64,000 nucleotides of DNA from Nymphaea colorata (lineage: Eukaryota > Streptophyta > Magnoliopsida > Nymphaeales > Nymphaeaceae), in assembly GCF_008831285.2 (NCBI RefSeq), contig NC_045138.2, positions 10,554,571 to 10,618,570 of the forward strand, read 5' to 3'. The translations under genes and the position numbers were made by a program. Of the stretch, positions 12,386-25,011 are shown one piece after another. The notes under the pieces are model-generated. The model made no database searches. It was not told the origin of the DNA and saw only the letters and a list, made by a program, of their open reading frames with translations. Each line of letters starts with the position of its first letter. Position 1 is the stretch's first letter.

Positions 12386-15345
12386 ATGGAGTCGACCCCC
12401 ACGAGGATGATCTCTTTAAATGGAAACAACTGGACTATATAGGAAGTAAAAAAGGAGGATTTGCTCTATTGTAAAGATTTGTATGCAACTATTAAGAACA
12501 AGAGGCCAAAAAATATGGCAGATGATAAATAGAAGCTATTAGACAGAAAAACCATTGGCATCATCAGGTAATGGTTAGATGACAGTGTATTTCATTTGGT
12601 ATATATAGAGACGAGCGCAAAGTCATTATGGCAGAAGTTGCATGATCTTTACGAGAGAAAAACAGTTGGAAACAAGACTTTCTTGATCAGGCAATTGGTA
12701 AATCTCAAACTTAGAAAGGGAAGACTTGTGTCAGAGCATTTGAATGAAGTACAAAGTATAATTAATCAGTTATCAGCTATAAAAATGATATTAGATGATG
12801 AGTTACAGGCAGATAGAAGCATGTAACCAGCAACATTCTAAATGAAGAGACAATGAGAAAATCTCTTGGTACTATGAGCTCACAAGTGCTAGTAATGAAA
12901 GATAGGGGTAGATAGAAGAACCATAATAAATGGCATGACAGATCAAAATCTATGTCTAAATCAAGGCTCAAGATGACAGGTAAATACTTTCAATGTGGTA
13001 TTTTAGGTCACAAAAGGATTGATTGTAGGAAATTAAAAGAAGAAAAAGAACAAAAAAAAAGAGAGTCAAGAGAGTGTGAAACCAAAAGAATGCACTGCAA
13101 TGGCTTCAAATGATGAGGTAGTATTACTTTTATATGAGGAAAATGATTGTCTTACAGTTGAGATTAATGATTCTACATAGATATTAGATATTAGGCCATC
13201 TTATCATGTCACACCATATAGAGATTTATTCTCATCCTACAGAGTAGGTGATCTTGAACTAGTTCACATGTGCAACAGTGACACTTCGAAGATTATTGGG
13301 GTAGGAGATGTTTGCATTGAGACAAGCACAGGATGCAAATTGACTTTGAGGTCAAAAAGGAATCAATTTACTCGTTAAGAAGAATTTACTACCAAAGGCA
13401 GATGTTGCATATGTATTTCCTTGTGATCATTGCTTGTTGGTAAGTTGCATAGAACTTCTTTTAAAAAAACTCACTCTTCAAAAACTAAAGATGTATTAGA
13501 TTTAGTTTATTCAGATGTGTGTGGACCTATAAATGTGACATCTAAAGACAAAGCATCCTATTTTGTCACATTTATTGATAATGCATCTAAGAAGATGTGA
13601 GCCTTTACAATGAAAAATAAAAGTGAAGTAATTAATATTTTCATGACTTTTCATGTAGTAGTTGAGCGTGAGACTCGTAAGAAGATGAAGATACTGTGTA
13701 CAAGTAATGGTGGTGAGTACATAGTTTCTCCTTTATGAGAATATTGTCTTAAGCATGAGCATTAGACATAAAAACATAGTTCCCTATACTCCACAGTAGA
13801 ATGAAGTTACAGAAAGGATGAGCAGAACTATAGTTAAGAAATTTAGAAGTTTGCTAACTAGCTCTAAATTGCCAAAGTACTTCTGAGGAGAAGCAATGCA
13901 TACTACAGTTTATTTGATAAAAAGATCTCCTTCAGTGCCTCTGGATGGAGATATTCCACAAAGAGTTTGGTCATATAAAGAGGTAAAGTATGACTACCTC
14001 AGAGTCTTTGGTTGCAAAGCTTTCAAGCATGTACCTAAAAAACCTCAAACCAAACTAGATGATAAAGTCATTCCTCTAATATTTCTTGGTTATGCAGATG
14101 ATGAATTTAGTTACGAGTTACGAGATCCAAAGAATGACAAAATCTATAAGAGTCGTGATGTTGTTTTCAGAGAGAATCAGACGATTGAAGATGTCACGAG
14201 AGACAAACAGTTATGTGTGAATGCTAATGGTATTCATAGGCCAAGCTATGCAGAGCCTAAAGAATTTTCATCTGAGTATGGTGAAAATGATGAAAATGTA
14301 CAAAAAGAAGAAATAGAAGCAGAGGAGCAGTATACAAATAACAGTCCTATGGAGACTCAAACTGATTATGAGTATGAGATGGAGGGGGAGCTTCCTCCTC
14401 ATTCAGAATCAATTGAAGAACAATTTGGGATAGGTAAAAGGACATGTATTTCATCTACTAGATATTCTTCTAATGAATATATTATGTTTACAGATAGTAG
14501 AGAACCATAATCCTATGTAGAGGTGCTAGATGATGTGCATAAAGATGAACAGATTCAAGCTGTGTAAGAAAAGATGAATTCTCTATATATAAGAATTATA
14601 CTTTTAATTTGGTAGAACTACCAAAAGGTAAGAAAGTGTTGCAAAACAAGTGGATCTACAAGCTTAAAAATGAAGACCAAGTGAGATACAAAGCCCTCTT
14701 AGTGGTGGAAGGTTTCAAGCAGGAAAAATGTATTGATTTCGATGAAATTTGCTCTCTTGTGGTTAAAATATCATCTATCTGGGTAATACTTGGTTTGGTG
14801 GCATGTCCAGACTTTGATTTTCTTTTTGGAGATCTAGAGAAGGAAATCTACATGGTACAACTAGAAGGTTTTGCCATTGCTAGGAAGAAACACATGGTTT
14901 ACAAGTTAAGGAAGAACTTGTATAGACTTAAACAAGCACCTAGGTAGTGGTATAAGAAATTTGATGTATTTATGATAAATAAAAAATATCACAAGTCAGC
15001 CATAGATCATTGTGTTTACATCAGAGAGTTTGCATCAAGTAACTTTATTATCTTGTTGTCATATGTAGAACATGAGCAAGTTCTTTGATAAGAAAGACTT
15101 GAGACCACTACAACAGTTGTTAGGTATGAGGATTGTTCGTGATAGGAAGGCCAAGAAGGTGTGGTTGTCACAAGAGAAATATTTTGAGAAAGGTGCTTAG
15201 CAAGTTCAGTATGAAGGATGTCAAAATAGTAAGTACTACTTTAGCAGCACATTTTAAATTGGGAAATAAGTAATGTCCATCCTCAACAGATGAGAAAGAA
15301 AGAATGGAGAATGTACCATATGCCTCTACAATAGGGAGGCATATG
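12386..15345 (+). pseudogene. Degenerate Ty1/Copia gag-pol, plus strand
   Basis: Gag opens at the ATG at 12386 with the Copia-type 'RMISLNGNNW' and continues with 'LYERKTVGNKTFLIRQLV' (12650-12710). A damaged zinc knuckle at about 12985-13030 has lost its first Cys. Integrase core is recognisable at 13500-13620 ('VYSDVCGPI', 'TFIDNASKK'). The pol C-terminal part follows at 13896-14510. The RT start is at 14609-14947 ('NKWIYKLKNEDQVRYKA', 'YRLKQAPR'), and an RT/RNase H linker block at about 15195-15345 has 'PYASTIG'. Many stops and frameshifts are present, and segments are missing before the integrase and at the RT catalytic site. It ends where LINE sequence begins, so the RNase H end and 3' LTR are absent. 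Confidence 0.75.
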
Positions 15346-15604
15346 GTTATGGAGATGTTCAAATCTAGAATCCAGTGCCAAGTGAAAAATAAGATGATCT
15401 AGATTTCAAATATTCATAATGCCAATCAAGATGTAGTGGTAGTCATTTATGTAGATGATGTCCTCATAATATACAATGCCTCTAGTAGTTCCATTGGCTC
15501 AATTAGAGAGGTTTTGGACACCCTTGAAAGATCAATGCATACGAAAGTGAATAAAGAGAAGTCAGAATTATTTTTTGGCGCACATTTGATTGTGATGTAT
15601 ATCA

Positions 15605-15682
15605 GTTGAAGGAGATAATGCAGTGTGCAGATCAGCTGAAGGAGATACTGCAGTGTGCAGATCAGCTGAAGGAGATACTGCA
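15605..15682. repeat. 30-bp tandem repeat inside the LINE fragment
   Basis: About 2.6 copies of a 30-bp unit beginning CTGAAGGAGATACTGCAG; the first copy has one A/C change. The unit is a multiple of three and keeps the local frame open. It replaces the LINE coding expected between 'KSELFFG' and 'LPTTYLG'. Confidence 0.9.
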
Positions 15683-16780
15683 GCGGCCTCTTGGAATACT
15701 CCCCACCACCTATCTTGGGGTTTCCTTGTTTTGGGGAAGGCTCATCGAGAAACTTTGCATGAAACTATTGAATAAAATGCATAAAAGGCTGGCAACTTAG
15801 AAGGCCAAATTTTTTTTATCTTTTGTAGGCAAAATTACTCTCGGCAAATATGTGCTTTTCATGCTTCCTTACTATTGGATGATAGTATTTCATCTCCTAA
15901 ATAAGGTTATTTCTACCATTGAAAAAACTTGCATGAGATTCGTATGCAATGAGGATGAACACTCTAGCCATCTTCACTACATGAGCTGGTCGTCTCTTTG
16001 TAGACCTTGTGATGAAGGTGAGATTGCGTTAAAAAGTGTGAAGGGCGTCAATATTACTCTTCTTGCTAGTAGATGTGTGAGGCTTCTGATGTTTGAAGGT
16101 ATTTTTTCAAGACTCTACGTTGATAAATACCTCTTGAGCCAGAGCTTTGGACTATGAGAGGCAATGGAAAAGGCTCATGGAGCTAGAAAGGCTTGATGTG
16201 GGGTTGAAAGTGAATCCAAACTAAGGAGAAATAGAAAATTCAGGATGGTAGTATCTGTTGATTTTGGCTTGACTTACAACAGGAGAGACCATTTTCTAGA
16301 TGTGCCATCTTAGAACTTATGGAAAATTATGAAGGAGAGGAGCATCTCAATTAAAGTTAAATAGTATCATGTGGAGAGAGTGAGGCTCTGATGGCCCTCA
16401 AGGTTTGGAGTAAGTGGATGGTTGGATTCAATCCTTCCAATCGTTAGTAGGTGTAGATAAGTTAGTGTGGAAGAAGAATGGGTCGAGCTTCTTTAAAGCC
16501 AAAGATGTCTGAGAAAATTGGAGGCAGGAAGGAATGAGAAATGGAGGATAGATATTTGGTCTTCCCAGGCTCCTTCTAGTGCATGTTGGTTTACATATTT
16601 GTCTTGCAAAGGAAGGCTTCTTACAGTAGATTGGCTCAAAAATCAAGGTACCTTTATTGCTAACTATTGTTTGTTTTGCAGGAGTGCCGAAGAGTTAAAT
16701 CATACCATGTTTAAATGTAGGAAATCTAAGGAGATTTGGTAGTGGATTTCTTTCAAGTTTGGGGTTTGCTTGACCTCGAA

Positions 16781-16832
16781 TAGGGAAGTGGCTACTGGTT
16801 TGAAAAGATGGATGCAAGTAGCCACTTCCCTA
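16781..16832. repeat. Perfect 16-bp inverted repeat, 20-nt loop
   Basis: TAGGGAAGTGGCTACT at 16781-16796 is the exact reverse complement of 16817-16832. It lies in the LINE tail, directly before a locally duplicated segment. Confidence 0.9.
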
Positions 16833-16835
16833 TGT

Positions 16836-16993
16836 ATGAGGACTGTATTGTTGAGGAGATTAACCTGAAGGAAAGTCGAGGAAGAAATGCTGGAAATTGG
16901 CATTCCTTGTGACTTGCTAGAAAATCTGGTGGCAACAAAATCGATTCATGTATGAGGGCTGTATTGTTGAGGAGATTAACTTGAAGGAAGAGA
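16836..16993. repeat. Local direct duplication of about 45 bp
   Basis: The segment starting TGTATGAGG at about 16833 recurs at about 16949, 116 bp away. It covers about 45 bp, with the shared core TGTATTGTTGAGGAGATTAA and a few mismatches. It looks like a local rearrangement in the LINE 3' tail, together with the neighbouring inverted repeat. Confidence 0.75.
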
Positions 16994-17159
16994 TATGGAG
17001 AACATGCAATGAAGTCTTCATGGGAATTAAATGGACTAAGGAGGTGGAAGCCAAGATCAAAGTTTGGTTGAGGACTAGTATCCTACATGAAAATAAGCAT
17101 ATAGATCATGTGGACACCCTCATTATCATGATTACTGATTTCAAGCAAGCTGGGAGAGT

Positions 17160-20100
17160 TGTAATGCCCACGCTTTCTTTTTCTTTTTTTTCTCTATTAT
17201 TACAAAAGTTTTAATAAGGGTATAGGTTATAAATGGTAGATTTAAATTACTGTTAAATATAGCTGAAATTGTTAAGTATATCATAAACAGGTGCAGTTAG
17301 GGAAAGAAATAAAAAGGGGGTACTAAATATATACCTGGCTGGAAGAAATAACTGAAAATATTAAAAGAAATTAAAGATGACTGAGGACAGCTGAGAAGCC
17401 CTCTTCAAAAAATTCGTATGGAGGTGTTGCTGGCCATGTATTGGCCTTATTTAACCTCATACTACAGTACTTTAGGTTCCTAATTGTTGCAGCCATAGAG
17501 GGAGGGTTCCAGAAATTGGGGAAAAGTGAGAGCTAACTCTTGCTTTCCTATGTCTTGGGGTGAAGATCAAGAGCAAAGAGGAACTGGTCCACGTGACTGT
17601 CATCCGCGGCTTGGAGGATCAAGAAAGCTAGGGAGCAGCAGGTTGAAATGAAGGACTGCACAATTGGAGTGACAGCCCTGCAAGCGAACGGAATTGGCAG
17701 CACCTTGGGGCAATAAGGTATGGGCATATTCAGATGTGTATGCAGCATATAGTTCATGTATGTTATGCTTATGAAATATAGACATACATAAGCAAATATT
17801 TAATGTGTATATGAACAGGCCTAGAGTAATTAGTAGGTTGTTTGACTGAAATAGTTAGTATGCATTACAATAAAATGAAAGGATGATCATGATTATGGAA
17901 TTGCTTCTGAAAGTTAGAATACAAACAGATTTATTAAGGAAGCATGTTGCATGATCAGCCTTACGATATATGGTGAATGTATGGGTGATGTGACGTGATG
18001 ATATCTAAATTCCATATGTGCATAGACTGATATTTTATGTAGAATGTGGCGCTTAATTGTAAATTCAGCAGGGAAAACCTCTGTTCTTATGAAGATCTGT
18101 ATACATATATATGTGTGTGTGTGTGTGTATGTGTGTGTATACTTATACATACTCATATGTAGCTGTGAATTCATATTGTGGGACATATGTTGCAGTAGCT
18201 GGACTGAATATAAACGAGCTTGCATGTTGAAATGATATGGGTGGCAAGTTCCTTCGTGAATGGGTCTAGTGATGATAGGAAACTGCAGACGTATATCTGT
18301 GAAAATGAGTATGATCAGGATATATCAAACTTGTATCTTAGCTATTATGTTTCTGTCCTATCCTTCTAAGCATCTCATGCATTATGTTGGTGTACAAATC
18401 ATAACAAAACATAGGAAAGAAAAAGAGAGTCAGTCTTCCATCTACATTAACTAGACCTATGCAAAACAAAACACGATTGATACAAGGCCTACTTAGCAGG
18501 GGAGTGCTTCGTACTCTATGATTGTCACTCAGTTGAAGTTAGTAACACTAGATATGTATGGGAATATTTAATCATAATAGAGGCACACAGCTCTGATCTG
18601 GGTGAGGAAATTCTGAAATACTCAGTCGTCCCTTGAAGACATGTTGAGCAACAGTGAGTAGCTGCACATGTTTAGAAAGGTTGGAAATAAAATTATTTAG
18701 TGATCTTGCAGATTTGATTAAAGAATAGTATGGTTCCCATGTTATCTACGAATTAACCAGAGGAGACCAGTGGGATGAATCTAAAGAGATAGAATCACTC
18801 TTTTGAGTAAGGTTAGCCTAGGAAGGTCATCAAAGAAATTATTGTTTTGCCTAATACAGAAAATTCATTCAATGAGAAAAACTAACAAGAAATTGGGGAA
18901 CAAGAAATAGAATCAGGATCAGAAATTTACAGGACAAGAAATGAGAATACACCAAATAGAAGCTAGTAGAAGTCGACAATCAAACTTGTTAACATCTGGT
19001 TGAAACTCATGGCCGAAACCACCAAGCTCAGGATTAGTTAAGCTATTATTGTAGGGTGTATGCAGTGTGTGGCTGAATGGAGAAAAATTGTAAGAAATGT
19101 GGTTTTAGAGATCGGTGTAGTAGACTTGGACATGTGGTTCTTCCTACTAAAAGTGATAAACATGAATACGAAGGTAAGATGTTGAGAGCAACTACGGAGA
19201 AACAAGGGAATATATAAACAAGAAGATATATGAATGTATGAGGTGTATTCCATAGCAGTGAATATACATATACATGAATTGATAAAGGACCGTAAATAAA
19301 CAAAGTTTGGTAGTGTATACCTGATATGTATGTTATAGTGGTTGTCCCTAATTCTTGGGAATTGAAAGTGGCTAGACTGATTTTGTTTTGACATTGGGGC
19401 CTAAAGTTGGCTTTCGTGGAAGTTACTAAACTATGTCTAGTAACGATAACCCTCACATGTGAATGCATAGATGAAGACATGGACTATGTTTTATGCAATG
19501 GTACATGTGAGTGCGAGCATGAGCTTTGGTCCAGTGGTTGGTACTGTCCCAGGATGTAGTGGTGCGCATGAGCTTACTGTAGTCGCACACGACTCGGTCT
19601 GCACTGGGTGGCCCATAGGGTACTGGGTTGCACAAGAGCCTAGGATTTTGTTATACTTTTGTTTGGAGAGTGAGGCATCTCCTGGTCCCTCAACTGAGGT
19701 GCCTAGAGGGGCCGGTCTACCGCTTCGGGTAACACCGGTGGTTAGACCATGCTGCTGCTGCGGCGATCTGGGATATATCAGGAAGCTTCACTTTAGGTTA
19801 CCCTCGATCTATTTGGATCACCTGGTGAATATATGTTTTGTGTTGCCTGTGAGTTGTACCCACAGGGTTTTCTGTTGTTGGCTCGTCACAATGACCATGA
19901 TCATTATTAATAGACCAGTGTTGTAATTCTACAAACATATGGAGGTCATGTACACCTCGTTCAGGATAATAACTCTAATGTGCATTATGATTTGATGACT
20001 TATGGATGTCGACCATAAAGTCCTCATATGAATTTGTTTGACATAATTATGTACATTTTTTGTCGGACCATGTTCTATTCAGGCTAGATGTTACCATACT

Positions 20101-20401
20101 AAGAGGAAATCTGAGAGAGATTGTGGCTACAGGATTGACGTCCTCAGACTTTGTGATGGATCGGCATTGGCATTTTGGACACTGCGTTGAGTTTGTGCTT
20201 CGTGGATACTTTAGTTGTTTCAGTCTGAGTGTTTTGTGTGGATTCAAAAAGGGTGTCTCTTAAAACAATGTTGGATGTTTTGTTGGGGTTTGATTTGTTT
20301 TCCGTTTTGGTCATTGCTCAAGTTTGCTTAGAGTAAGACTCAGTGTTGTTTCTGTTATTATCTATAAAAAAAAAATTCATGTCAGAACTTGGGTCCTGAC
20401 A
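17160..20401 (+). repeat. 5' LTR of element A
   Basis: 3242 bp, from TGTAATGCCC to TCCTGACA. It matches 25012-26350 plus 37280-39112, with scattered substitutions and indels. Compared with the 3' copy it lacks about 46 bp near 18590 and about 190 bp near 19200, and it has an expanded GT repeat at about 18111-18138. Its bases 18548-18552 (CTAGA) mark the position where B inserted in the other LTR. Open frames inside it are not genes. Confidence 0.85.
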
Positions 20402-20405
20402 ACTT

Positions 20406-20417
20406 TGGTATCAGAGC
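20406..20417 (+). other. Primer binding site of element A
   Basis: TGGTATCAGAGC, 4 nt after the LTR end, is complementary to the 3' end of plant initiator methionine tRNA. It primes minus-strand cDNA synthesis in most plant LTR retrotransposons. Confidence 0.85.
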
Positions 20418-20610
20418 ACAGTGTATAGAGTTCATGTCCAATGTCAATGTCAATCACAAGCAGAGGAAAAGTCATCTGAGCTTGTTATAGAAGGATGTTT
20501 TCAAATTATTGTGAATGTTGGGTTTCAAAGTTTTATAGTAGTCCTAAATGTTTGTTTGATTTACAAACACAATAGTTATCTTTTTGTTTTCTCCCTATGG
20601 TGTAGTTCAA

Positions 20611-23600
20611 ATGGCATGCACTAGAGGAGGAAGTACTAGAGGAAGAGGTAGAGTTCCTCGCAACACCAAGAGTCGAAATGTTGGAATTCATCTTACTGGA
20701 TCTGGAACACTAGTTGGAAGCATCCAACAAGAACAGGAGTTCATTATGAACATCTTGCATGCGATTACTAGGTTAATTCATGACTGGTGTAGCCTGCTCC
20801 TTCAGGTGGGACTAGTACGAATACGAATAGGACAATGAATCATGATGTAAGAGGCATAACTCATAAACAGTTTATGAATTTGCATCCACCAAAGTTTCAG
20901 GGGAAGGGCACAACTGATGATACAGAGGAGTTGATAAAAGAAACTGATAAAATTTTTACTACCCTGGACATGTTTGAGAACAAAAAAGTTTAATTTGAAA
21001 CCTTCATGTTGAAAGGAGATGCTGAATAATGGTGGCAGACACAACATAAGGTGAAGTTCACCAATCACGAAGCAACTTGGAAGGAGTTCAAGGTGGCATT
21101 CACACATGCTTTCATACCAGCCTTCACGCGGGAAAAGTGCATGCAAGAATTTTTGGATCTCTAGTCGAGAAATATGAGCCTACACGAGTAGGTGGTCAAA
21201 TACAACACTTGGAGAAGTACTGCCCACATGTGTATACTTCAGATGCTGACAGAGCAAATAAATTTATTAGAGGACTCAAAGATGGGTTAAGGAGCAAAGT
21301 AATGGTTAGTTGCCCAAGAGATTTGGACGATGCAATTGACATGACTACACGTTTTGAAGAGGACTGGAATAGGACTCATGGGACAGGCAGGAAGAATAAA
21401 TTTCTACAACCTAAGTCAAAACCGAACATTTTCAAGAGGAAGCGCTGTGACAAGATGAGGTAGGGGGATAAGTTCAAGAGACAAAGGCCATCATCACCCA
21501 GAAAGGACGAGGAGTGTCCCAAGTGTCATCGCCAACATCCAGGCAAATCATGTTACAGGGATATTGGGGCATGTCTCTACTGCGGGAGGAAGGGCCATTT
21601 TATTCAAGAATGTCCAAAAAAGAAAGAGGCCGAATAGAAGCATGGTGCAGCCAACTAGCCAGCTGAGAGGAAAGTACTTGGGAGAGTTTATGTGATCACA
21701 GTAGAGGATCTGAAATACACTGACCTGATTGAAGGTACACTCCTAGTTCATTCTCATTGGGCACATATTCTCTTTGATTCTGGTGCATCACATTCATTTA
21801 TTTCTAAGAGATTTGTTGAACTCTTAAAGATAAAAGAAAATAGCATGCCATATGAATTGTTAGTTACTACACCTATGGGAAGCAAAGATACACACAAAAC
21901 ATATTTAGAAAATGTCAAAATAGAAATACATGGACATTTTTGTGATAATAAATATGATGGGGTATGATGTAAACCTATGAATGGATTGATTATACCATCA
22001 TTATGCGTCGATAGATTACAAAAGAAAAAAGCTGAAGATTCAATTGGAGGATGCTCAAAAGATAGAATTTGGGGAAAAAATGCCCCAAGACCAAAGAAAG
22101 CTAATCATCTCAGCAATCAAGGCGATGAGATATGTGGGAAATGGATGCACTGCCTACTCGATTAGTATGGATGCAACCGACCAGAAATTAACAACCATCA
22201 ATGAGGTGCGTACGGTGAAGAACTTCGTAGATGTGTTCCCTGAAGATCTACCTGGATTGCCTCTTGTACGAGAGGTGGAGTTTGGTATTGAGTTGATCCC
22301 GAGAACTGCACCAATTTCTAAGGCTCCATATAGAATGACACCAGCAGAACTGGAAGAATTAAAGAAGTAGATTCAAGACTTAGCCCGCAAGGGATTCATC
22401 CGTCCAAGTGTATCACCATGGGGAGCACCGGTCCTTTTTATGAAGAAGAAAGATGGGTCAATGCGGTTATGTATTGACTACTGAATGTTCAATCAAGTTA
22501 CGATAAAAAACAAATATCCTTTACCAAGAATCGAAGACTTATTCGATCAATTAAAAGATGCAAAGGTGTTTTTCAAGATAGACTTGAGATCGGGATATCA
22601 TCAATTAAGAATTAAGGAAGAAGATATTCCCAAAATAGCATTTCACAAACGCTATGGGCATTATGAGTTCCGAGTGATGCCTTTCAGACTAACAAATGCA
22701 CCAACATCTTTAATGGATCTCATGAATCGGATATTTCATGAGTACTTAGACCGATTCGTCATAGTGTTCTTTGTCGATGTGCTAGTGCACTCAGAGTGTG
22801 AAGCATCACATGCGGTACATCTCGAGCTATTGTTGAAAAATTGAGACAAAATCAACTCTATGCCAAGTACTCCAAGTGCGAGTTTTGGCTAGACAGAGTA
22901 AATTTCTTGGAACAGATAATGTCTAAGGAGGGTGTGTTAGTTGATCCAGCCAAAATAGAAGCTGTACAACAATGGAATGCACCAACCAATGTAACGAAAA
23001 TCAGTAGTTTTCTTAGTTTGGCAGGTTACTGCATGAAGTTTATTAAGGATTTCTCAAAGATCGCAACCCCAATGACTAAACTGCTACAAAAGGGAGTCAA
23101 ATTCACATGGACAAATGACTGTCAAAAGAGTTTTCAAACGTTGAAGGACAATTTGTCAACCGCCCCAATTCTAACCTTACCAAAAGGGAGAAAAGGGTTT
23201 GTGGTATACATTGATGCGTCAGGAACATGTTATGGAGCAGTGCTTATGCAAGGGGACAAAGTCATAGCATATGCCTCTAGGCAACTGAAACCGCATGAGA
23301 AAAACTATCCAACTCATGATCTGAAATTAGGAACCGTAGTATTTGCACTAAAAATATAGAGACATTACCTCTATGGTGTGGAAAAAGCCAATATGGTAGC
23401 TGATGCACTCAACAGAAAGGCACCTGCAAAAGATGGTGGACTGTTAATGCATACATGGAATTTGGTGGAAGACCTTGAACGATGACATTCAATGCAAGAT
23501 CATAATGAAAAGGTGAAGTGTGTAGCAATAATTACAGATAGATTTTTTGATGAAATTATTGAGAAACAAAAACAGAGCCTTGAATATGCGAAGTTGGTGC

Positions 23601-25005
23601 TTGAGTGTCACAAAGAGGAAAATCATTATTATGTAAATGATGATGGATCCATATGGTTTAACGTTAGATTATGGGTTCCAAATGATCCAGGACTAAAAAA
23701 CAAGTTGCTAGAAGAGGCACACAAAACAAAATACACCATACATTTGGGAAGCACCAAGATGTATCAAAATTTAATGAGAATCTTTTGGTGGCCAGGAATG
23801 AAGAAAGAGATTGGTGAGTTCGTCTCACGGTGCTTGGTGTGTCAACAGGTTAAAGTGGAATATCAGAAACCTGGTGGCTTGATGCAACGAATAGAGATTC
23901 CTCAATGAAAATGGGAAGACATCACCATGGATTTCATAGTGGGGTTACTACGTACTCGATGACAGCACGATGTTATTTGGGTAGTGGTAGACCACCTAAC
24001 TAAATATGCACATTTCCTTCCCATCAAGATTTTGTAATCACTGGAAAATCTGGCTTATTTATATGTGGAAGAAATTGTGAGACTTCATGGAATCCCAAAT
24101 CAATCATCTCCAACAGAGATCCGAGATTTACATCCAAGTTTTGGGGAAGGTTACAAAAAGCTTTGGGAATAAAATTGAAACTAAGTACTGCATTTCATCC
24201 GCAAACGGATGAGCAATCCCAACGAACAATCCAGACTCTTGAGGATATGTTAAGAGCTTGTGTCTTGAAATGAAAGAGCGAATGCGATAAATATGTAAAG
24301 TTGGCCGAATTTGCTTACAACAACTGCTATCATTCTAGCATTGGAATGACTCTGTTTGAGGCTCTTTATGGCCGACATTGTAGATCACCATCGTGTTAGA
24401 CTGAGATAAAAGACAACAAGATTGAGGATCCCTTGGTAATCCAACACTATACTGACCAGGTCAACATGATTAGAAAGAAACTTTTGGCTGTTCAGAGTCA
24501 ACAAAAGAATTATGCAAATCAACGACGAAGAAAGCTCGCTTTTGAAGTAGGAGATCATATATTTGTTAAGATATCACCCACTTAAAGTGTTTTCCGATTC
24601 GAAAAGAAGGGAAAATTGAGCCCAATATGCATTGGTCCATTCGAGATTCTTGAGAAAGTTGGAGAGGTTGCATTTCGAATTGCATTTCCCTCGCAATATA
24701 GTCATGTTCATCCAGTGTTGCATGTGACGATGCTAAGGAAGTATATACCCGATCCCTTGCATGTGATAGACTACGAAGAGGTAGATTTGCTAGAAGATAT
24801 GACAACAGAAGAAAAGTCACTTCGGATCATAGATCGAAAGGAATGTGTTGCGAACGAAGACCGTCCCAATAGTTCAAGTGGAATGGCAGTATCATGGGAT
24901 CAAAGAATGTACGTGGGAGCTAGAAGAGGACATGAGAAAGAGTTACCCCCCAGTTGTTTCAACAAGGTATGCTGAAATTTTGAGGATGATTTTTTTTTTA
25001 GGAGT
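20611..25005 (+). pseudogene. Inactivated gag-pol of element A (Gypsy chromovirus)
   Basis: Gag from the ATG at 20611 with 'KVKFTNHEATWKEFK' (about 21048-21092) and a CCHC knuckle 'CLYCGRKGHFIQEC' (about 21573-21614). Protease has 'LFDSGASHSFIS' (about 21772-21807). RT runs 22485-22844; the YVDD-type site reads F-V-D-V, so a catalytic Asp is lost. RNase H starts at about 23205 but has an in-frame deletion of about 43 codons at 23370-23385 ('HYLYG' runs straight into 'KANMVADAL'; B has the intact spacing). Integrase HHCC lies at about 23720-23850, with its catalytic core broken by stops (23906-24300). The chromodomain is split between two frames (24616-25000). The final part of the protease is also missing. 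Element B carries a complete homologue. Confidence 0.85.
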
Positions 25006-25011
25006 GAAGGA

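Larger units (their letters stand above)
15390..17159 (+). pseudogene. 3' part of an L1-type LINE (RT C-terminus and zinc-binding domain), plus strand
   Basis: Begins near the RT catalytic motif 'YVDDVLII' (about 15448-15471), then 'VNKEKSELFFG' (about 15549-15580). After a short tandem repeat come 'LPTTYLGVSLFWGRL' (about 15690-15740), the 'LPYYWM' block (about 15863-15880) and 'WSSLCRPCDEGEIAL' (about 15985-16030). The C-terminal zinc-binding RVT domain is at 16518-16742, with CLFC and HTMFKC. Stops and frame changes show it is inactive. The 5' half is missing: it is fused to the Copia remnant on its left, and the LTR of element A was inserted at 17160 on its right. Coding similarity beyond 16750 is uncertain. 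Confidence 0.7.

Noticed and set aside
19471-19926. 151-codon frame in element A's 5' LTR
   Set aside because: The frame is not kept in the other LTR copy (38470-38923), and LTRs of this kind do not code for proteins.
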